DNA of 25,829 bases from JANOSH01 sp031415695 (GCA_031415695.1 JANOSH010000012.1:1-25829); one strand, 5' to 3'. Counted from the first letter of the stretch, positions 1-7,895 are shown. The notes: a model not told the origin generated them from the sequence alone. Made by a program: numbers and translations.

Positions 1-31
1 ACGAAACAGGAAAAGCGCAAGGAGCGACCGA

Positions 32-307
32 ATGACAACCAAACCGAAAATCACCGAACAAGAAGCCCTTGAACTCGCCGCATTTCTGGAGAGCGACGAC
101 TACGAGTTCAGCGAACCGATTCCCCGCGACCGATGGCCGACAAGCCGCGGTCGGCCATCGCTAACAGGCCCAGGTACCCGCTCGCCACAAGTCACGTTCC
201 GTCTCGATGAACGATCACGGCAACTTGCCGCCGAACGCGCCGCCCGTGAAGGCACAACAGTCTCAGCGTTGGCGCGTGAAGCACTACAACGGTACCTTGC
301 CTCTTGA
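32..307 (+). CDS. Ribbon-helix-helix (CopG/BrnA-like) antitoxin
   Basis: This 91-residue protein has an N-terminal acidic region (about residues 1-45) likely to be the toxin-binding part. The C-terminal pattern VTFRLDERSRQLA followed by a helix-turn-helix-like TVSALAREALQRYL fits a ribbon-helix-helix DNA-binding domain. The ATG is preceded by AAGGAG at 19-24 with 7 nt spacing, so the start is well supported. The window begins only 31 nt upstream. An open frame there reads TKQEKRKERP, charged like the C terminus of a BrnT-type toxin and overlapping this gene, so this may be the antitoxin of a BrnT/BrnA pair whose toxin lies outside the window. The RHH assignment rests on pattern; the partner is inference. 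The gene converges on the relaxase gene. Confidence 0.6.
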   Translation: MTTKPKITEQEALELAAFLESDDYEFSEPIPRDRWPTSRGRPSLTGPGTRSPQVTFRLDERSRQLAAERAAREGTTVSALAREALQRYLAS

Positions 308-324
308 GCTGCTAGGTCAGACCT

Positions 325-2943
325 TCAACGGATCCGGGTGAGCGATACCAAGGGTTCGTCGTGACCTCCACCGGTCGGGTCGATTTCGTAGGCGGTTCGT
401 TCTCGCTGTCGTCGTAGGCCGCGTTGTATGTCGTCCCCGAGGTCTGTCTCGATGACGGGTAGGTGGCGGTCGTCGGCGCTGTCGGGTTCGGCTCGGGCGG
501 CGTACACGAGGTTGCTGGTTTGGCCGCGGGTGATGTCGACGTAGAGTTCGGCGCGGCTGGTGAGGGGGGTCATGGCCGAAGTAGATGCTGGATGTGTGGA
601 GCCTTGGACGGCGTAGCTGATGAGGGCGTACGCGAGGTCGAGACCGCCTCGTCGCCGGTTGTAAAACCCGGGTGGGCAGACGACGTCACCGGAGTCGGTT
701 CGCACGACGATATGTTGGTCGGCTCGGACGGCGATAAGGGTGCCTCGGGTGCCGTTTCGGACCCAGTGATCGGGTTGCCCGGCAGGGTGCAGGGTGCGGT
801 CGCCGTGACGGGCGATGAACTCGTCGCCAACACACAGGCTGCGTCCATCAGTCAACCGAATCCCGTCATGTGAGACGGTGCCGTCTGTTTGCAGGATGGC
901 TTGGGCGAGGCGGTTCAAGATCGTGCGTTCCCGGTTACGGCCATGGACCATGGGGTGGGGGTGTGCGTTGGTGCGGTGCTGGTACCAGCGGGTGAGCATG
1001 TCGGCGTACATGGTGTGTTGGTTCGGTGCGATGACCAGTTGCCCACTGGCGACGAGATGGTCAACGACATCGGCGACGGGTCCGCTGCGGACCACTTCGG
1101 CTGATTGACGTTCGCTGGGATCCTCCAGTCGGAACACGTGGGTGAGTTCGGGCGTGTTGCCGGGTTCTCGGCGACAGATGGCGTTGAAACTTCCGCCAGC
1201 CGCAACCGAGGCGTGTTGGGCGGGGTCGCCGATGAGGCGCAGCGTGGCACCGGTGTGTTCAGCTATCCCGATGATGGTGGCGAGGTCCCGGTCGCCGAGC
1301 GTGGACGCTTCATCGATGATGAGCACGGTGCGACGGTCGAGTTGGGGGCGGCCGTTGTGGTGCAAGGTCAGGAGCAACGCAACGGTGTCGGCGGTGATAC
1401 CGGCGTCGTGAGCGAGTTGACGCGCCGCTTCACCTTTCACCGCCGCGCCGATCACCCGGTAACCAGCCGCGGTCCAACACTCGACAGCGGCTCGCATGGT
1501 GGTGGTCTTGCCCGTCCCCGCCCGACCGATAGCTGTTTGGATCCTGTTACCGCTCGAACACCATACGGCGACGAGGGCGTGTTGTTCGGTGGTGAGGTTC
1601 GGGTGGCCGGCAAGGACATCGTGTTGCACGTCGCCAGGCACGACACCACAGCCGGCATTCAGACCGGAACGGTACGCGGTGATAATCGCAGTTTGGGTGC
1701 GGTACAGCTCCGTGGTGGTGTACAGCGGCGCGTTGGTGGGTCCGTGGGCAGCGTTCAAGGCAAGTACATGGTGGGCGTTCAGGAACCCGTCGGCGAGGTG
1801 TTCAATTTCGTCGGGCGGTAGGACCACTTTGCGGGTCACGCCCAAGTTCGTTACCGCCCAGTTCGTGATCGCGGGGATGACGTCACCTCGGGTGAACACG
1901 CTGGTTGTGGCCGTTAGCCCGGCGGGGCTGGCGAGGTCGCGGTCAAGTTCGGTACGCAAGATCGTGGGGAGGTGGGCGTGGGTGATCGTGCGGCCAGGAT
2001 GGTCCAAGATGACGTCGAGATGATCGGGGTTGAGGCCGTGTTGGCGGGCACGCTGATGCCAGTCGGTTTGTAGTTCGGTCGGGTCGGTCGGTGTTTTGGG
2101 GGTTCGTGTCGCCAGCGCGATGGTGTCGAGTTCGCCCAGTGTGACCCGCCGTCCGAGGCGTTGCTCCAGCACAGTGGTGATCTCGTTCATGTCGGATCGT
2201 CGCCGCGAGAACTCATCGATAACGGTGCGGTTAATCCCTACGATTTCCCAGATCCCGTCATCGCGTTGCCACCACCCGACATTCAGGTGACGTAGCTCCC
2301 AACGCATCGTTGCCGTAGCGATCGCCGCGGCAGCGGGGGCGTGTTGATACAACGCCCGAGCGTCAACAGCGCGACGGTCACCGGTATCGGTGGCGACTGT
2401 GTTGGCGATCACGTTGTGACGGTGCGGATGCGGATCCAACATGCGTGACGTGGCATGCAAATAGCTGGCGATCGTGAACCCGCCCGTAGCAACCTGGCTG
2501 CCTTGACGGCGGGCAACCGCAGCGTGCCGATCGAGATAGTCGATGGCGGCACGGTTCGCCCGATCGAACGCGTCGATGAACACCTGGCGGGTCGGGCCAG
2601 TCGACAACAGCATGCCAATCGCTATCGATTTCTCGCACGTCAACGTGACGTCATACCCAACCCGCGCCACCGGCGGCACACGAGTAGCAGCGAACGCGAC
2701 AACATCGGCCCTGCGGACCGTCAGATGACTGGTGGGACCGTCAATCGTTGCGATTCGGCCGTCGGTGATCAAGCGACGCATATAACGGGCTGACACACCC
2801 AACAGCCGGGCGGCTTGACGCGTCGACAGCCTGTCATCGCCGCTATCGGTCGGGCTCGTTGGGGAGATGGTGGCCTGATGGGCTCGCTGGGCTGAACCCT
2901 GCGCCGTGATCAACCGTTCCCCCGTGCGAGGGTCACGTCCTCC
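325..2943 (-). pseudogene. MobF-family conjugative relaxase-helicase (TrwC/TraI-like), main part of a frameshifted gene
   Basis: This is the main reading frame of a relaxase that nicks plasmid or element DNA at oriT and unwinds it for transfer. With the frameshift near 2939-2943 repaired and the ATG at 3179, the protein would be 951 residues. Visible parts in order are GRDPRTGERLI, an inserted helix-turn-helix (about 119-168), GYDVTLTCEKSIAI of the relaxase core, the metal-binding histidines HPHRH (about 251-255), a Walker A GRAGTGKTT (around base 1,515), the Walker B-like VLIIDEAST, and late helicase motifs YAVQGSTHPAS and ELYVDITRG. No separate coupling protein or mating-pair genes lie in the window, so the element is either mobilizable or a fragment. 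The C terminus looks complete. If the frameshift is real the gene is dead, because the catalytic tyrosines are in the other frame. Confidence 0.85.
2676..2826 (-). other. Excisionase/MerR-like helix-turn-helix embedded in the relaxase
   Basis: Between GERLI and GYDVTLTCEKS, two segments that are close together in ordinary MobF relaxases, about 80 residues are inserted. They include LSTRQAARLLGVSARYMRRL and later LTVRRADVVAFAATR. The pattern S-x-x-x-A-A-x-x-L-G-V-S-x-x-x-x-R-x-x is typical of the excisionase/MerR winged helix-turn-helix (HTH_17). Such a domain could help the protein find oriT or regulate its own operon. The pattern is visible in the sequence; the role is inference. Confidence 0.6.
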
Positions 2944-3179
2944 AACACGACCCGAAGATGTTCCGGGTTCACGACACCGGTAAGGCCAAGCGATGCGGCA
3001 CCCCCACCGAGCCAAAGTCCCGGGCCCTCCACGCTGTCGGCGTAATAGCCGACAGCAGACTCGCTCAACAAGCCCGCGCCAAGATCGGTACCGGCCGTGT
3101 CCAGGTACGCGACCACCGCGTTCGCGACCGCTGCCGGGCTGCGGCCGGTCGCACCGATCGGAGTGATCGACAACCGCAT
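2910..3179 (-). pseudogene. N-terminal part of the MobF relaxase, out of frame with the rest
   Basis: This frame carries the start of the relaxase: RLSITPIGATGRSP, then the tyrosine-bearing VGYYADSVEGPGLWLGGGA, then NPEHLRVVLEDV, after which it runs into an unrelated tail and a stop. MobF relaxases need N-terminal tyrosines such as this YY pair for nicking. In family members the equivalent of VVLE leads straight into GRDPRTGERL, and that sequence is present in the neighbouring frame. Restoring one G in the run read as GGAGGA on the minus strand joins the two frames. I chose the ATG at 3179; a TTG lies one codon upstream. The stop of the upstream gene is 15 nt away, suggesting one transcript. 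Confidence 0.75.
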
Positions 3180-3194
3180 CAACCGAACCTGCTT

Positions 3195-3737
3195 TTACCG
3201 AGACAACCCTCGACTCACCGACGCCGGTTCGGGCCGCGGTGTTTGGAGACGTTTAGCAGCAAGCAACGTCGACGCCGGACGAAGATCAATCCCGGCCGAC
3301 ACCGCCATCAACGCATAATGCATCTTTTGCACCGACGGCGGCGCCAACCGCAACTCCGGCCCCGACATCGACCGGACCGAACCCGACGTCGAGATCGTCG
3401 CCGCGTCACGATCCCAATCGACCAACCCGAAATACGTCAGGCGTTTGAACACCCGAGCAATCGTCGAGTCACGACCCACCGACGGATGCGCCGGTTTATC
3501 AGGCGTAGCAACCCCAAGCGATTTAGCCAACTCATCCAGATTGAGCGTGCCACCCGACGGGAACCGCTCCAAGAACCGACCCACCTGCCGTACTGCCAAA
3601 GTGGCCGACGGACCAAGACGATGCGCCCACACCAACTCGACATACACATCAGTCAACGACCACACCTCGCCCCGCTCCACAGGCCGAACCACCAACCTCT
3701 GCAACGCCGGATACGGCAACACCACGACAGGCTCCAT
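3195..3737 (-). CDS. Small winged-helix-like protein upstream of the relaxase
   Basis: I do not recognise the family. The 180-residue product starts MEPVVVLPYPALQRLVVRPV. The middle, TLNLDELAKSLGV followed by STIARVFKRLTYFGLVDWD, reads like a winged helix-turn-helix with a recognition helix and wing. The C-terminal third (from about SGSVRSMSGPEL to the stop) is duplicated at 7101-7289. I chose the ATG at 3737 because GAGGTGG lies about 7 nt upstream; an in-frame start at 3821 would add a low-complexity arginine-rich leader. It ends 15 nt before the relaxase, so it probably shares the relaxase transcript and may be a replication, mobilization or regulatory accessory of the element. That role is inferred from position only. 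Confidence 0.55.
   Translation of the reverse strand: MEPVVVLPYPALQRLVVRPVERGEVWSLTDVYVELVWAHRLGPSATLAVRQVGRFLERFPSGGTLNLDELAKSLGVATPDKPAHPSVGRDSTIARVFKRLTYFGLVDWDRDAATISTSGSVRSMSGPELRLAPPSVQKMHYALMAVSAGIDLRPASTLLAAKRLQTPRPEPASVSRGLSR
3206..3394. repeat. 189-bp direct repeat, copy 1 (3' part of the winged-helix gene)
   Basis: This copy aligns without gaps to 7101-7289 with about 19 mismatches by eye, roughly 90% identity. It codes for the C terminus of the protein ending at 3195. The two copies are in the same orientation, 3,895 bp apart. Confidence 0.85.
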
Positions 3738-3821
3738 ACCCACCACCTCGCCGCCCAGCCCACTGCGACGGGACAGACCGGCTATGGCAGCTCTGCCACG
3801 GGCGGGGCACCAATTCGGCAA

Positions 3822-4058
3822 TCCCTCAGCCCCTACGACAGGACCCCGACGAGCCGCGCGCTCAATAGCTAAACGGTTTCGACGCTTATTGACCTCGCTG
3901 CGAATTTTGTGCAGCGTGACCCCATCGTGACTTATGAAATGCGGCGTCCGGCTGGCGTCGGAAAGCTTGGCCCTGGGTACGGCTCAGGGTCGGGCCCACA
4001 AGACCGTCAGAAAGCCCACACCGCGGCCGCTGTTTCCACGGTAGACTGGTTATCGGAC
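3822..4058. other. Divergent intergenic region between the mobilization genes and the PIN toxin module
   Basis: No convincing gene or tRNA is visible. It separates genes transcribed left from genes transcribed right, so it should hold promoters for both. A TAGACT at 4042-4047 is a possible -10 box for the antitoxin gene starting at 4059; I see no good -35. An imperfect hairpin of CCCTG and CAGGG lies around 3970-3990 and may be chance. Confidence 0.3.
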
Positions 4059-4349
4059 ATGACGACCGCACGCGTTGAGACCTTGCCGAACACGACGGAC
4101 GAGACCGCAGCGGAACGCGCCCTGCGGGTCCTACGGGGTGCCAACTCGTCCGAGGCCGATCTCATCAACGCCCTGCACACCTACTCGCAGGAACGCTGCG
4201 TCGAACTCAACTCGGACGGCGCAACGTGGGAGTGCCCGGCCGATCCGGCCGATGTCGATGTGCCAGAATCGGCGGTCACCGCCCAGACAGATGACGTGCT
4301 CGCGATTCTCGATGAGCTGAACGTCCCTGACTGCGCCGACCCGTCGTAA
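4059..4349 (+). CDS. Small acidic protein, putative antitoxin of the downstream PIN toxin
   Basis: The 96-residue product is strongly acidic, with a helical first half (ETAAERALRVLRGANSSEAD, then LINALHTYSQERCVEL) and a D/E-rich tail ending in DDVLAILDELNV. I see no DNA-binding fold, which is unusual for a VapB-type antitoxin. Its place 9 nt upstream of a PIN-domain gene is the main reason to call it an antitoxin. The frame is open upstream to 3909, but that stretch reads as low-complexity non-coding sequence, and ATG 4059 lies at a plausible distance from a TAGACT box (4042-4047). The function is inferred from context. Confidence 0.5.
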   Translation: MTTARVETLPNTTDETAAERALRVLRGANSSEADLINALHTYSQERCVELNSDGATWECPADPADVDVPESAVTAQTDDVLAILDELNVPDCADPS

Positions 4350-4358
4350 CCGGCCCTA

Positions 4359-4880
4359 ATGAGTGGCCTACGCGTCTTTCTCGACGCGAACGAACTCATT
4401 CGCCTCGCCCTGGGATTCCATGGCGATGCACGCCCCGCCCAGCTTGCCTTGGAACGCCTTGAGGTTTCAGGCGATCCTATTGCGGTGATCATGCTCGTCG
4501 CAGCGAGCGGCGAGTCAGTCAACGGCCAGCACCTCGTCATCTGCTCGAGTGTGCGAACTCTCTCGCTCGCGAAGGCAAAGCTCGCCGAGGTCTATCGCTG
4601 GGAACCTGAGCTGCTTGACGAGTTCATTCGCCTCGTCGTGCAACTCGTACTCAAGTCCCAAGGCACGGTGCTCCGCGGCGCCGCTTCGCCACGGCTGTAC
4701 GGCCTACTTCAGGATCGCGAGGACTGCCACCGTCTCGCTGAGGCTCATACATGTGATGCCGAACTGTTCGTCACCGAGGACCAAGAGATTCTCGGTGCAT
4801 GGGCGTCCGACCCCACCCTTCGGCCTATAGCAATCTCGGCGCGCTCGTTTGTCGATCTAATGCGCAGCGGGCGCTCATGA
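4359..4880 (+). CDS. PIN-domain protein, probable VapC-like RNase toxin
   Basis: The 173-residue protein begins SGLRVFLDANELIRLAL, matching the first acidic motif of PIN nucleases (D9), and has DREDCHRLAEAHTCDAELFVTEDQEIL near the end, matching the motif where the later acidic residues sit next to a strand and T-x-D. PIN proteins cleave RNA using Mg or Mn held by these acids. At 173 residues it is longer than a minimal VapC (about 130). The start ATG lies 9 nt after the stop of the acidic small gene, as in a toxin-antitoxin operon. The fold is visible from motifs; toxin activity is inferred. Confidence 0.65.
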   Translation: MSGLRVFLDANELIRLALGFHGDARPAQLALERLEVSGDPIAVIMLVAASGESVNGQHLVICSSVRTLSLAKAKLAEVYRWEPELLDEFIRLVVQLVLKSQGTVLRGAASPRLYGLLQDREDCHRLAEAHTCDAELFVTEDQEILGAWASDPTLRPIAISARSFVDLMRSGRS

Positions 4881-5073
4881 ACACGAGTAAGTGGCACTGG
4901 TAGAGTCGATCCGCTAACGACGCGGCGCCCTGCCTGTGTACTAGGCGCTGGATCTGGTCTTCGATCTCATCCGCGCAGACCCGTCGCGCTAATTGGCCCA
5001 CACTCGCCCCCACGGCATCGTCCCCGGCAAAATCACTCGCCGCAGCCCGTACCGAGCGCTGGGCCCGCGGCAC
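4825..5073 (-). pseudogene. Unidentified possible coding remnant
   Basis: A minus-strand frame reads protein-like: SDFAGDDAVGASVGQLARRV followed by CADEIEDQIQRLVHRQGAAS. It extends upstream in frame to about 5165 (DRAELAGATAVAFNEK) before a TGA, without a good start. It overlaps the end of the PIN gene on the other strand. I do not recognise it. It could be the tail of the adjacent AbiEi-like remnant or an unrelated relic, or a chance open frame. Confidence 0.2.
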
Positions 5074-5512
5074 ACCAATGTTCTCGCTGCGATCGTCTCG
5101 CTTTTCGTTGAAAGCTACAGCCGTTGCCCCGGCGAGTTCGGCGCGGTCGTAACCGTCCCATCATTGAACCGACATGCGTCCGCGCTGAAAGTCGATCGCG
5201 TACGACGATGAATAGCTAGTGCGGGGTCGGTCATAGTGAACGACGGGGGCACTGTGAGGTGCACCCGAGCAGCTTCGAATTCACCGATCTGATGGACGCC
5301 GAGCGCCGACTCGTGCGAGACGACACCCCAGACCAGAAAACGTGCCGGTGTCGTCCGCGCACGACGCCTGGTGGGCTGCCCGGCACGCGACATCGATACC
5401 CAATCGGATCTTCACTACATCTCCTCTGTTGTTCGATTCGCCGGCGCTGCCGCCGAAGAATCACCCGCCAATGGGCAACCGACGTATGTTCGTTGCTGAT
5501 CCGGCGCGGGAG
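4881..5512. other. Stretch without an intact gene
   Basis: Between the PIN toxin and the ATPase there is no intact gene. The minus strand carries pieces of what looks like a decayed AbiEi-type antitoxin (5115-5464) and an unidentified open frame (4825 to about 5165). I see no tRNA, inverted terminal repeats or transposase relics. Confidence 0.5.
5115..5464 (-). pseudogene. Remnant of a type IV (AbiEi-family) antitoxin
   Basis: One minus-strand frame (5464 to about 5329) reads IGYRCRVPGSPPGVV, like the GVYRL-x-x-x-P-x-S-P stretch of AbiEi antitoxins. The adjacent frame (from about 5324) continues GVVSHESALGVHQ and ARVHLTVPPSF, which closely matches the family core (SHESAL...HLTVPP). The two must be joined by a frameshift near 5327, the N-terminal winged helix is missing, and after DGTVTTA the reading frame is lost. 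No AbiEii nucleotidyltransferase toxin is nearby. The assignment rests on the remembered family motif and should be checked by a translated search. Confidence 0.5.
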
Positions 5513-6979
5513 CTACATCGCGTACAGTTCGGCGAGGTCGACGAGGCGGACGTCGCTGCGCGGGCGGGCCGCGCGTTCTAGCGCGCTGGTGAAACCGCTG
5601 CGGGAGAACACCACCAATGTGGCTCGATCAGCCCGCCCGCCGAGGAGGCTGCGAATATGGTCGAGTCGTTCCAGTTGCGTGACGTCTGTTGGCCTCGCTC
5701 GCCACTTCGCTTCGCCGATCACGGTCACCGAGACCGTACCCGACGCGCTCCGGTCGAGCGCGAGGACATCGACCTGATGGGCACGATGGCCATAAGGACA
5801 TGACCGACACGGAATCGTGCTCGACCCAACCGCGGTCGGCTCGGTCGCGAAGAGGTGCCGGTGCTCGCGTTCGAGCCACGATCGGCAGACCCGCTCGAAC
5901 GCTTCCGAATAGATCCGCGAATGCAACAGATGCTCGCTGTCATCCCAAACCTGAGCCGCCAACCCACGGTGGAGTCGGCGCTCGTTCGGTGCAATGAGCA
6001 ATTGGTGCGTCTCGACCATTGGCTCGGCAATCAGGTAACGGCCACGACGACCGCGCAAAAGATCATCGTTGCGATCCAGAAGACCGACCGCCAGAAGCAA
6101 CTCCAGCGGACGCGACAGTGACGTTGCATCGCGTCCAGTCACCAGCGCTATGGCCGAGCGCGTCGCCGCCCCGCCGGCGACAGCCGACAGGACGGCCCAA
6201 CTCAATGCACGATCGCGAATCGTCGGGTCCTCGTCCACCACGACTCGCCCCTCCCGAAACAACGCCGACGCCGGATGCAACAGGTGCTCGCCTGCCCAAT
6301 GCCGCACGTCACGAAACGAGCGCGGAGCTTCATTTCTGCTCATTGCCCGGTAGGCCGGCGTCCCGCCGACCAGGCCGTACAAGGCCAGCGCACAATCAGG
6401 CGAACGATCGACGCCCCAAAACTTGGCAGCCGCAAGATAGTCGAACGGTTCGACAAGCAACTCAAGCGTGGCTCGACCCCGTAGCGGCGCCGTTCCCGAC
6501 AGCAGCCCACTCATCGTGGAGAACGCAGAGCCGCAAAGGACGAGACGAGCCATCGAGTCTCGACGGGTCTCCGCACGCGGACCAAGGAGGCGCTGCAACG
6601 TGCTCGGCAAGCTGGGATCGGCCGCAAGAAGATAGTTGAACTCATCGATCACAACGGGTAGCGGCGCTGTGGCGATCGCCCGCATCACACCAGCAAACGC
6701 CGCTTCCCACGAGTCATAGTTGAGCGACGCATCGTGACCCTGCGCTGCCGCCCACAAGCGATTGAACCGGCCTAAGTTCTGCTCACTCGTCGCCTCGGCC
6801 GCCTCGAAGTAGAAGCCTCCGGTCGCCTCGCACAACGCGCTCAGGAGGTGCGACTTCCCCTGCCGACGACGCCCGTACACAAGGCCAAGCTCCGCCCCCG
6901 CCGGCCCGCCCGCCACGAACCGATCGAGGGACGCCCACGCATCATCACGATCAAACAGATCCAGCGGCTTTTGATGCAC
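5513..6979 (-). CDS. ATPase_2/DUF234-type ATPase with C-terminal nuclease-like domain
   Basis: The 488-residue product starts HQKPLDLFDRDDAWASL, the normal entry to this ATPase family. It has Walker A GRRRQGKS (36-43), Walker B LPVVIDEF (D112, E113) and a sensor-like LVLCGSAFSTM. A winged-helix middle follows, then a C-terminal domain with HQVDVLALD and VTVIGEAKW. The D...E-x-K spacing resembles a PD-(D/E)XK nuclease core, as in DUF234 ATPases. The cellular role of these proteins is poorly known; they are frequent in mobile and defence-rich regions. I chose the GTG at 6979, rather than an upstream start at 7057, because a perfect TATAAT lies 6 nt before it, the geometry of a leaderless transcript. 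It is isolated, with no partner gene. Confidence 0.75.
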   Translation of the reverse strand: MHQKPLDLFDRDDAWASLDRFVAGGPAGAELGLVYGRRRQGKSHLLSALCEATGGFYFEAAEATSEQNLGRFNRLWAAAQGHDASLNYDSWEAAFAGVMRAIATAPLPVVIDEFNYLLAADPSLPSTLQRLLGPRAETRRDSMARLVLCGSAFSTMSGLLSGTAPLRGRATLELLVEPFDYLAAAKFWGVDRSPDCALALYGLVGGTPAYRAMSRNEAPRSFRDVRHWAGEHLLHPASALFREGRVVVDEDPTIRDRALSWAVLSAVAGGAATRSAIALVTGRDATSLSRPLELLLAVGLLDRNDDLLRGRRGRYLIAEPMVETHQLLIAPNERRLHRGLAAQVWDDSEHLLHSRIYSEAFERVCRSWLEREHRHLFATEPTAVGSSTIPCRSCPYGHRAHQVDVLALDRSASGTVSVTVIGEAKWRARPTDVTQLERLDHIRSLLGGRADRATLVVFSRSGFTSALERAARPRSDVRLVDLAELYAM

Positions 6980-6985
6980 TCCCGT

Positions 6986-6991
6986 ATTATA
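6986..6991 (-). promoter_or_regulatory. TATAAT -10 box of a leaderless promoter
   Basis: On the minus strand TATAAT is followed by 6 nt and then the GTG of the ATPase gene, so transcription would begin at the start codon. Actinobacterial leaderless genes show TANNNT at this distance. No clear -35 is present, which is also usual for such promoters. Confidence 0.65.
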
Positions 6992-7008
6992 CCATTCTGC
7001 ATCTAATA

Positions 7009-7332
7009 CTAGGACGCTACTCTCCGCACCAGCCTTACGAGATTTTCCGAGGCCCATTGACCGAGGGTCTCGGCAGCCCAGGATCGCATTGCGAGGCGGG
7101 ACCCTCGACTCACAGCCGCTGATTCGGGCCGCAGTGTTTGGAGACGTTTAGCAGCGAGCTGCGTCGACGCCGGAGGCAGATCAATCCCGGCCGACACGGC
7201 CATCAACGCCTGATGCATCTTTTGCACCGACGGCGGAGCCAGGCACAACTCCGGTCCCGACATCGACCGGACTGAACCCGACGTCGAGACAGCTACCTTC
7301 AGGCGACCACGACTCTGACAGTTCGAGCTCAC
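7009..7332 (-). pseudogene. Fragment duplicating the C terminus of the winged-helix gene at 3195-3737
   Basis: The frame reads TSGSVRSMSGPELCLAPPSV, then QKMHQALMAVSAGIDLPPAS, almost the same as the last third of the protein at 3195-3737, but it lacks the winged-helix part and has unrelated flanks. No ribosome binding site or sensible start is present. It is a gene scrap carried by the second copy of the 189-bp repeat. Confidence 0.7.
7101..7289. repeat. 189-bp direct repeat, copy 2
   Basis: This copy matches 3206-3394 without gaps at about 90% identity and in the same orientation. It lies between the ATPase promoter region and the end of the sigma factor gene, so one repeat boundary is close to where the accessory DNA gives way to more ordinary genes. 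Confidence 0.85.
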
Positions 7333-7355
7333 GACCGAGGCTATCGTGGCTTGTT

Positions 7356-7895
7356 CTAAGTTGTTCTCCCCTGTTCGGGTGATTCTCGATGGAATTGTTC
7401 CTGGATTATTGGCGCTGACAGCACTTCTGGTGGCGCTCGAGCCCGAGCCAGAAGCGATTCGGTCGCTCGCACAGATTTTCCGAGCATCGACGCGGTCTCT
7501 TTCACCGAATAGCCGTCGACGTGGTGCAGGACCAGCGCGAGCCGATGCGTCGGCTGGAGTTGTTCGAGCGCCTCGGTCGCGGCGCCAGACTCATCGCTCA
7601 CGATGAAGCGGTGCAGCATTGGCCTTCGCTTGTCCCGCCGAACCGAATCGATGAAACGATTACGCACGACGGAAATCAGCCAGCCGTAGGTGACCTCGGT
7701 GAGCGCACTTGCTCGAACCGCCCGCAACAACTGTAGGTACGCGTCCTGCACGAGATCCTCGGCCATTTCTCGATTAGCACCGGTGAGGCGGGCCGCGTAG
7801 CGGTAGACCTCGTCGAACGTCGCGTCGAAGACGTCGGCGAGGTCATCGTCCCTCGGCAACATCCATCGCATCGACACCGGCGCGCGTACCTCCAC
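7356..7895 (-). CDS. ECF-type RNA polymerase sigma factor
   Basis: Region 2 is visible as DVFDATFDEVYRYAARLTG through AEDLVQDAYLQLLRAVR and WLISVVRNRFIDSVRRDKRR. Region 4 is LQPTHRLALVLHHVDGYSVK with ETASMLGKSVRATESLLARA, a clear sigma-70 region 4 helix-turn-helix. Such factors bind -35 and -10 elements and direct RNA polymerase to stress or envelope genes. The tail after LLARAR is proline-rich and unlike the usual arginine-rich helix, so the last 25 residues may have been replaced when the repeat copy arrived. No anti-sigma gene follows. The start is uncertain: GTG 7895, or GTG 7877 which has GGAGG 11 nt upstream. Confidence 0.85.
   Translation of the reverse strand: MEVRAPVSMRWMLPRDDDLADVFDATFDEVYRYAARLTGANREMAEDLVQDAYLQLLRAVRASALTEVTYGWLISVVRNRFIDSVRRDKRRPMLHRFIVSDESGAATEALEQLQPTHRLALVLHHVDGYSVKETASMLGKSVRATESLLARARAPPEVLSAPIIQEQFHRESPEQGRTT

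Noticed and set aside
463..2023. Several plus-strand open frames of 90-240 codons across the relaxase gene
   Set aside because: They lie antisense to clear relaxase and helicase motifs and have no family resemblance.
3909..4058. Longer start for the acidic antitoxin-like protein
   Set aside because: The upstream 50 residues are low-complexity and overlap the promoter region; ATG 4059 fits better.
4881..5512. tRNA gene or attachment site in the gene-poor stretch
   Set aside because: I looked for clover-leaf arms and for matching att-like repeats and found none convincing by eye; a tRNA search program would settle it.
5259..5777. 172-codon plus-strand open frame
   Set aside because: It overlaps the ATPase C terminus and AbiEi relic antisense and has no recognisable features.
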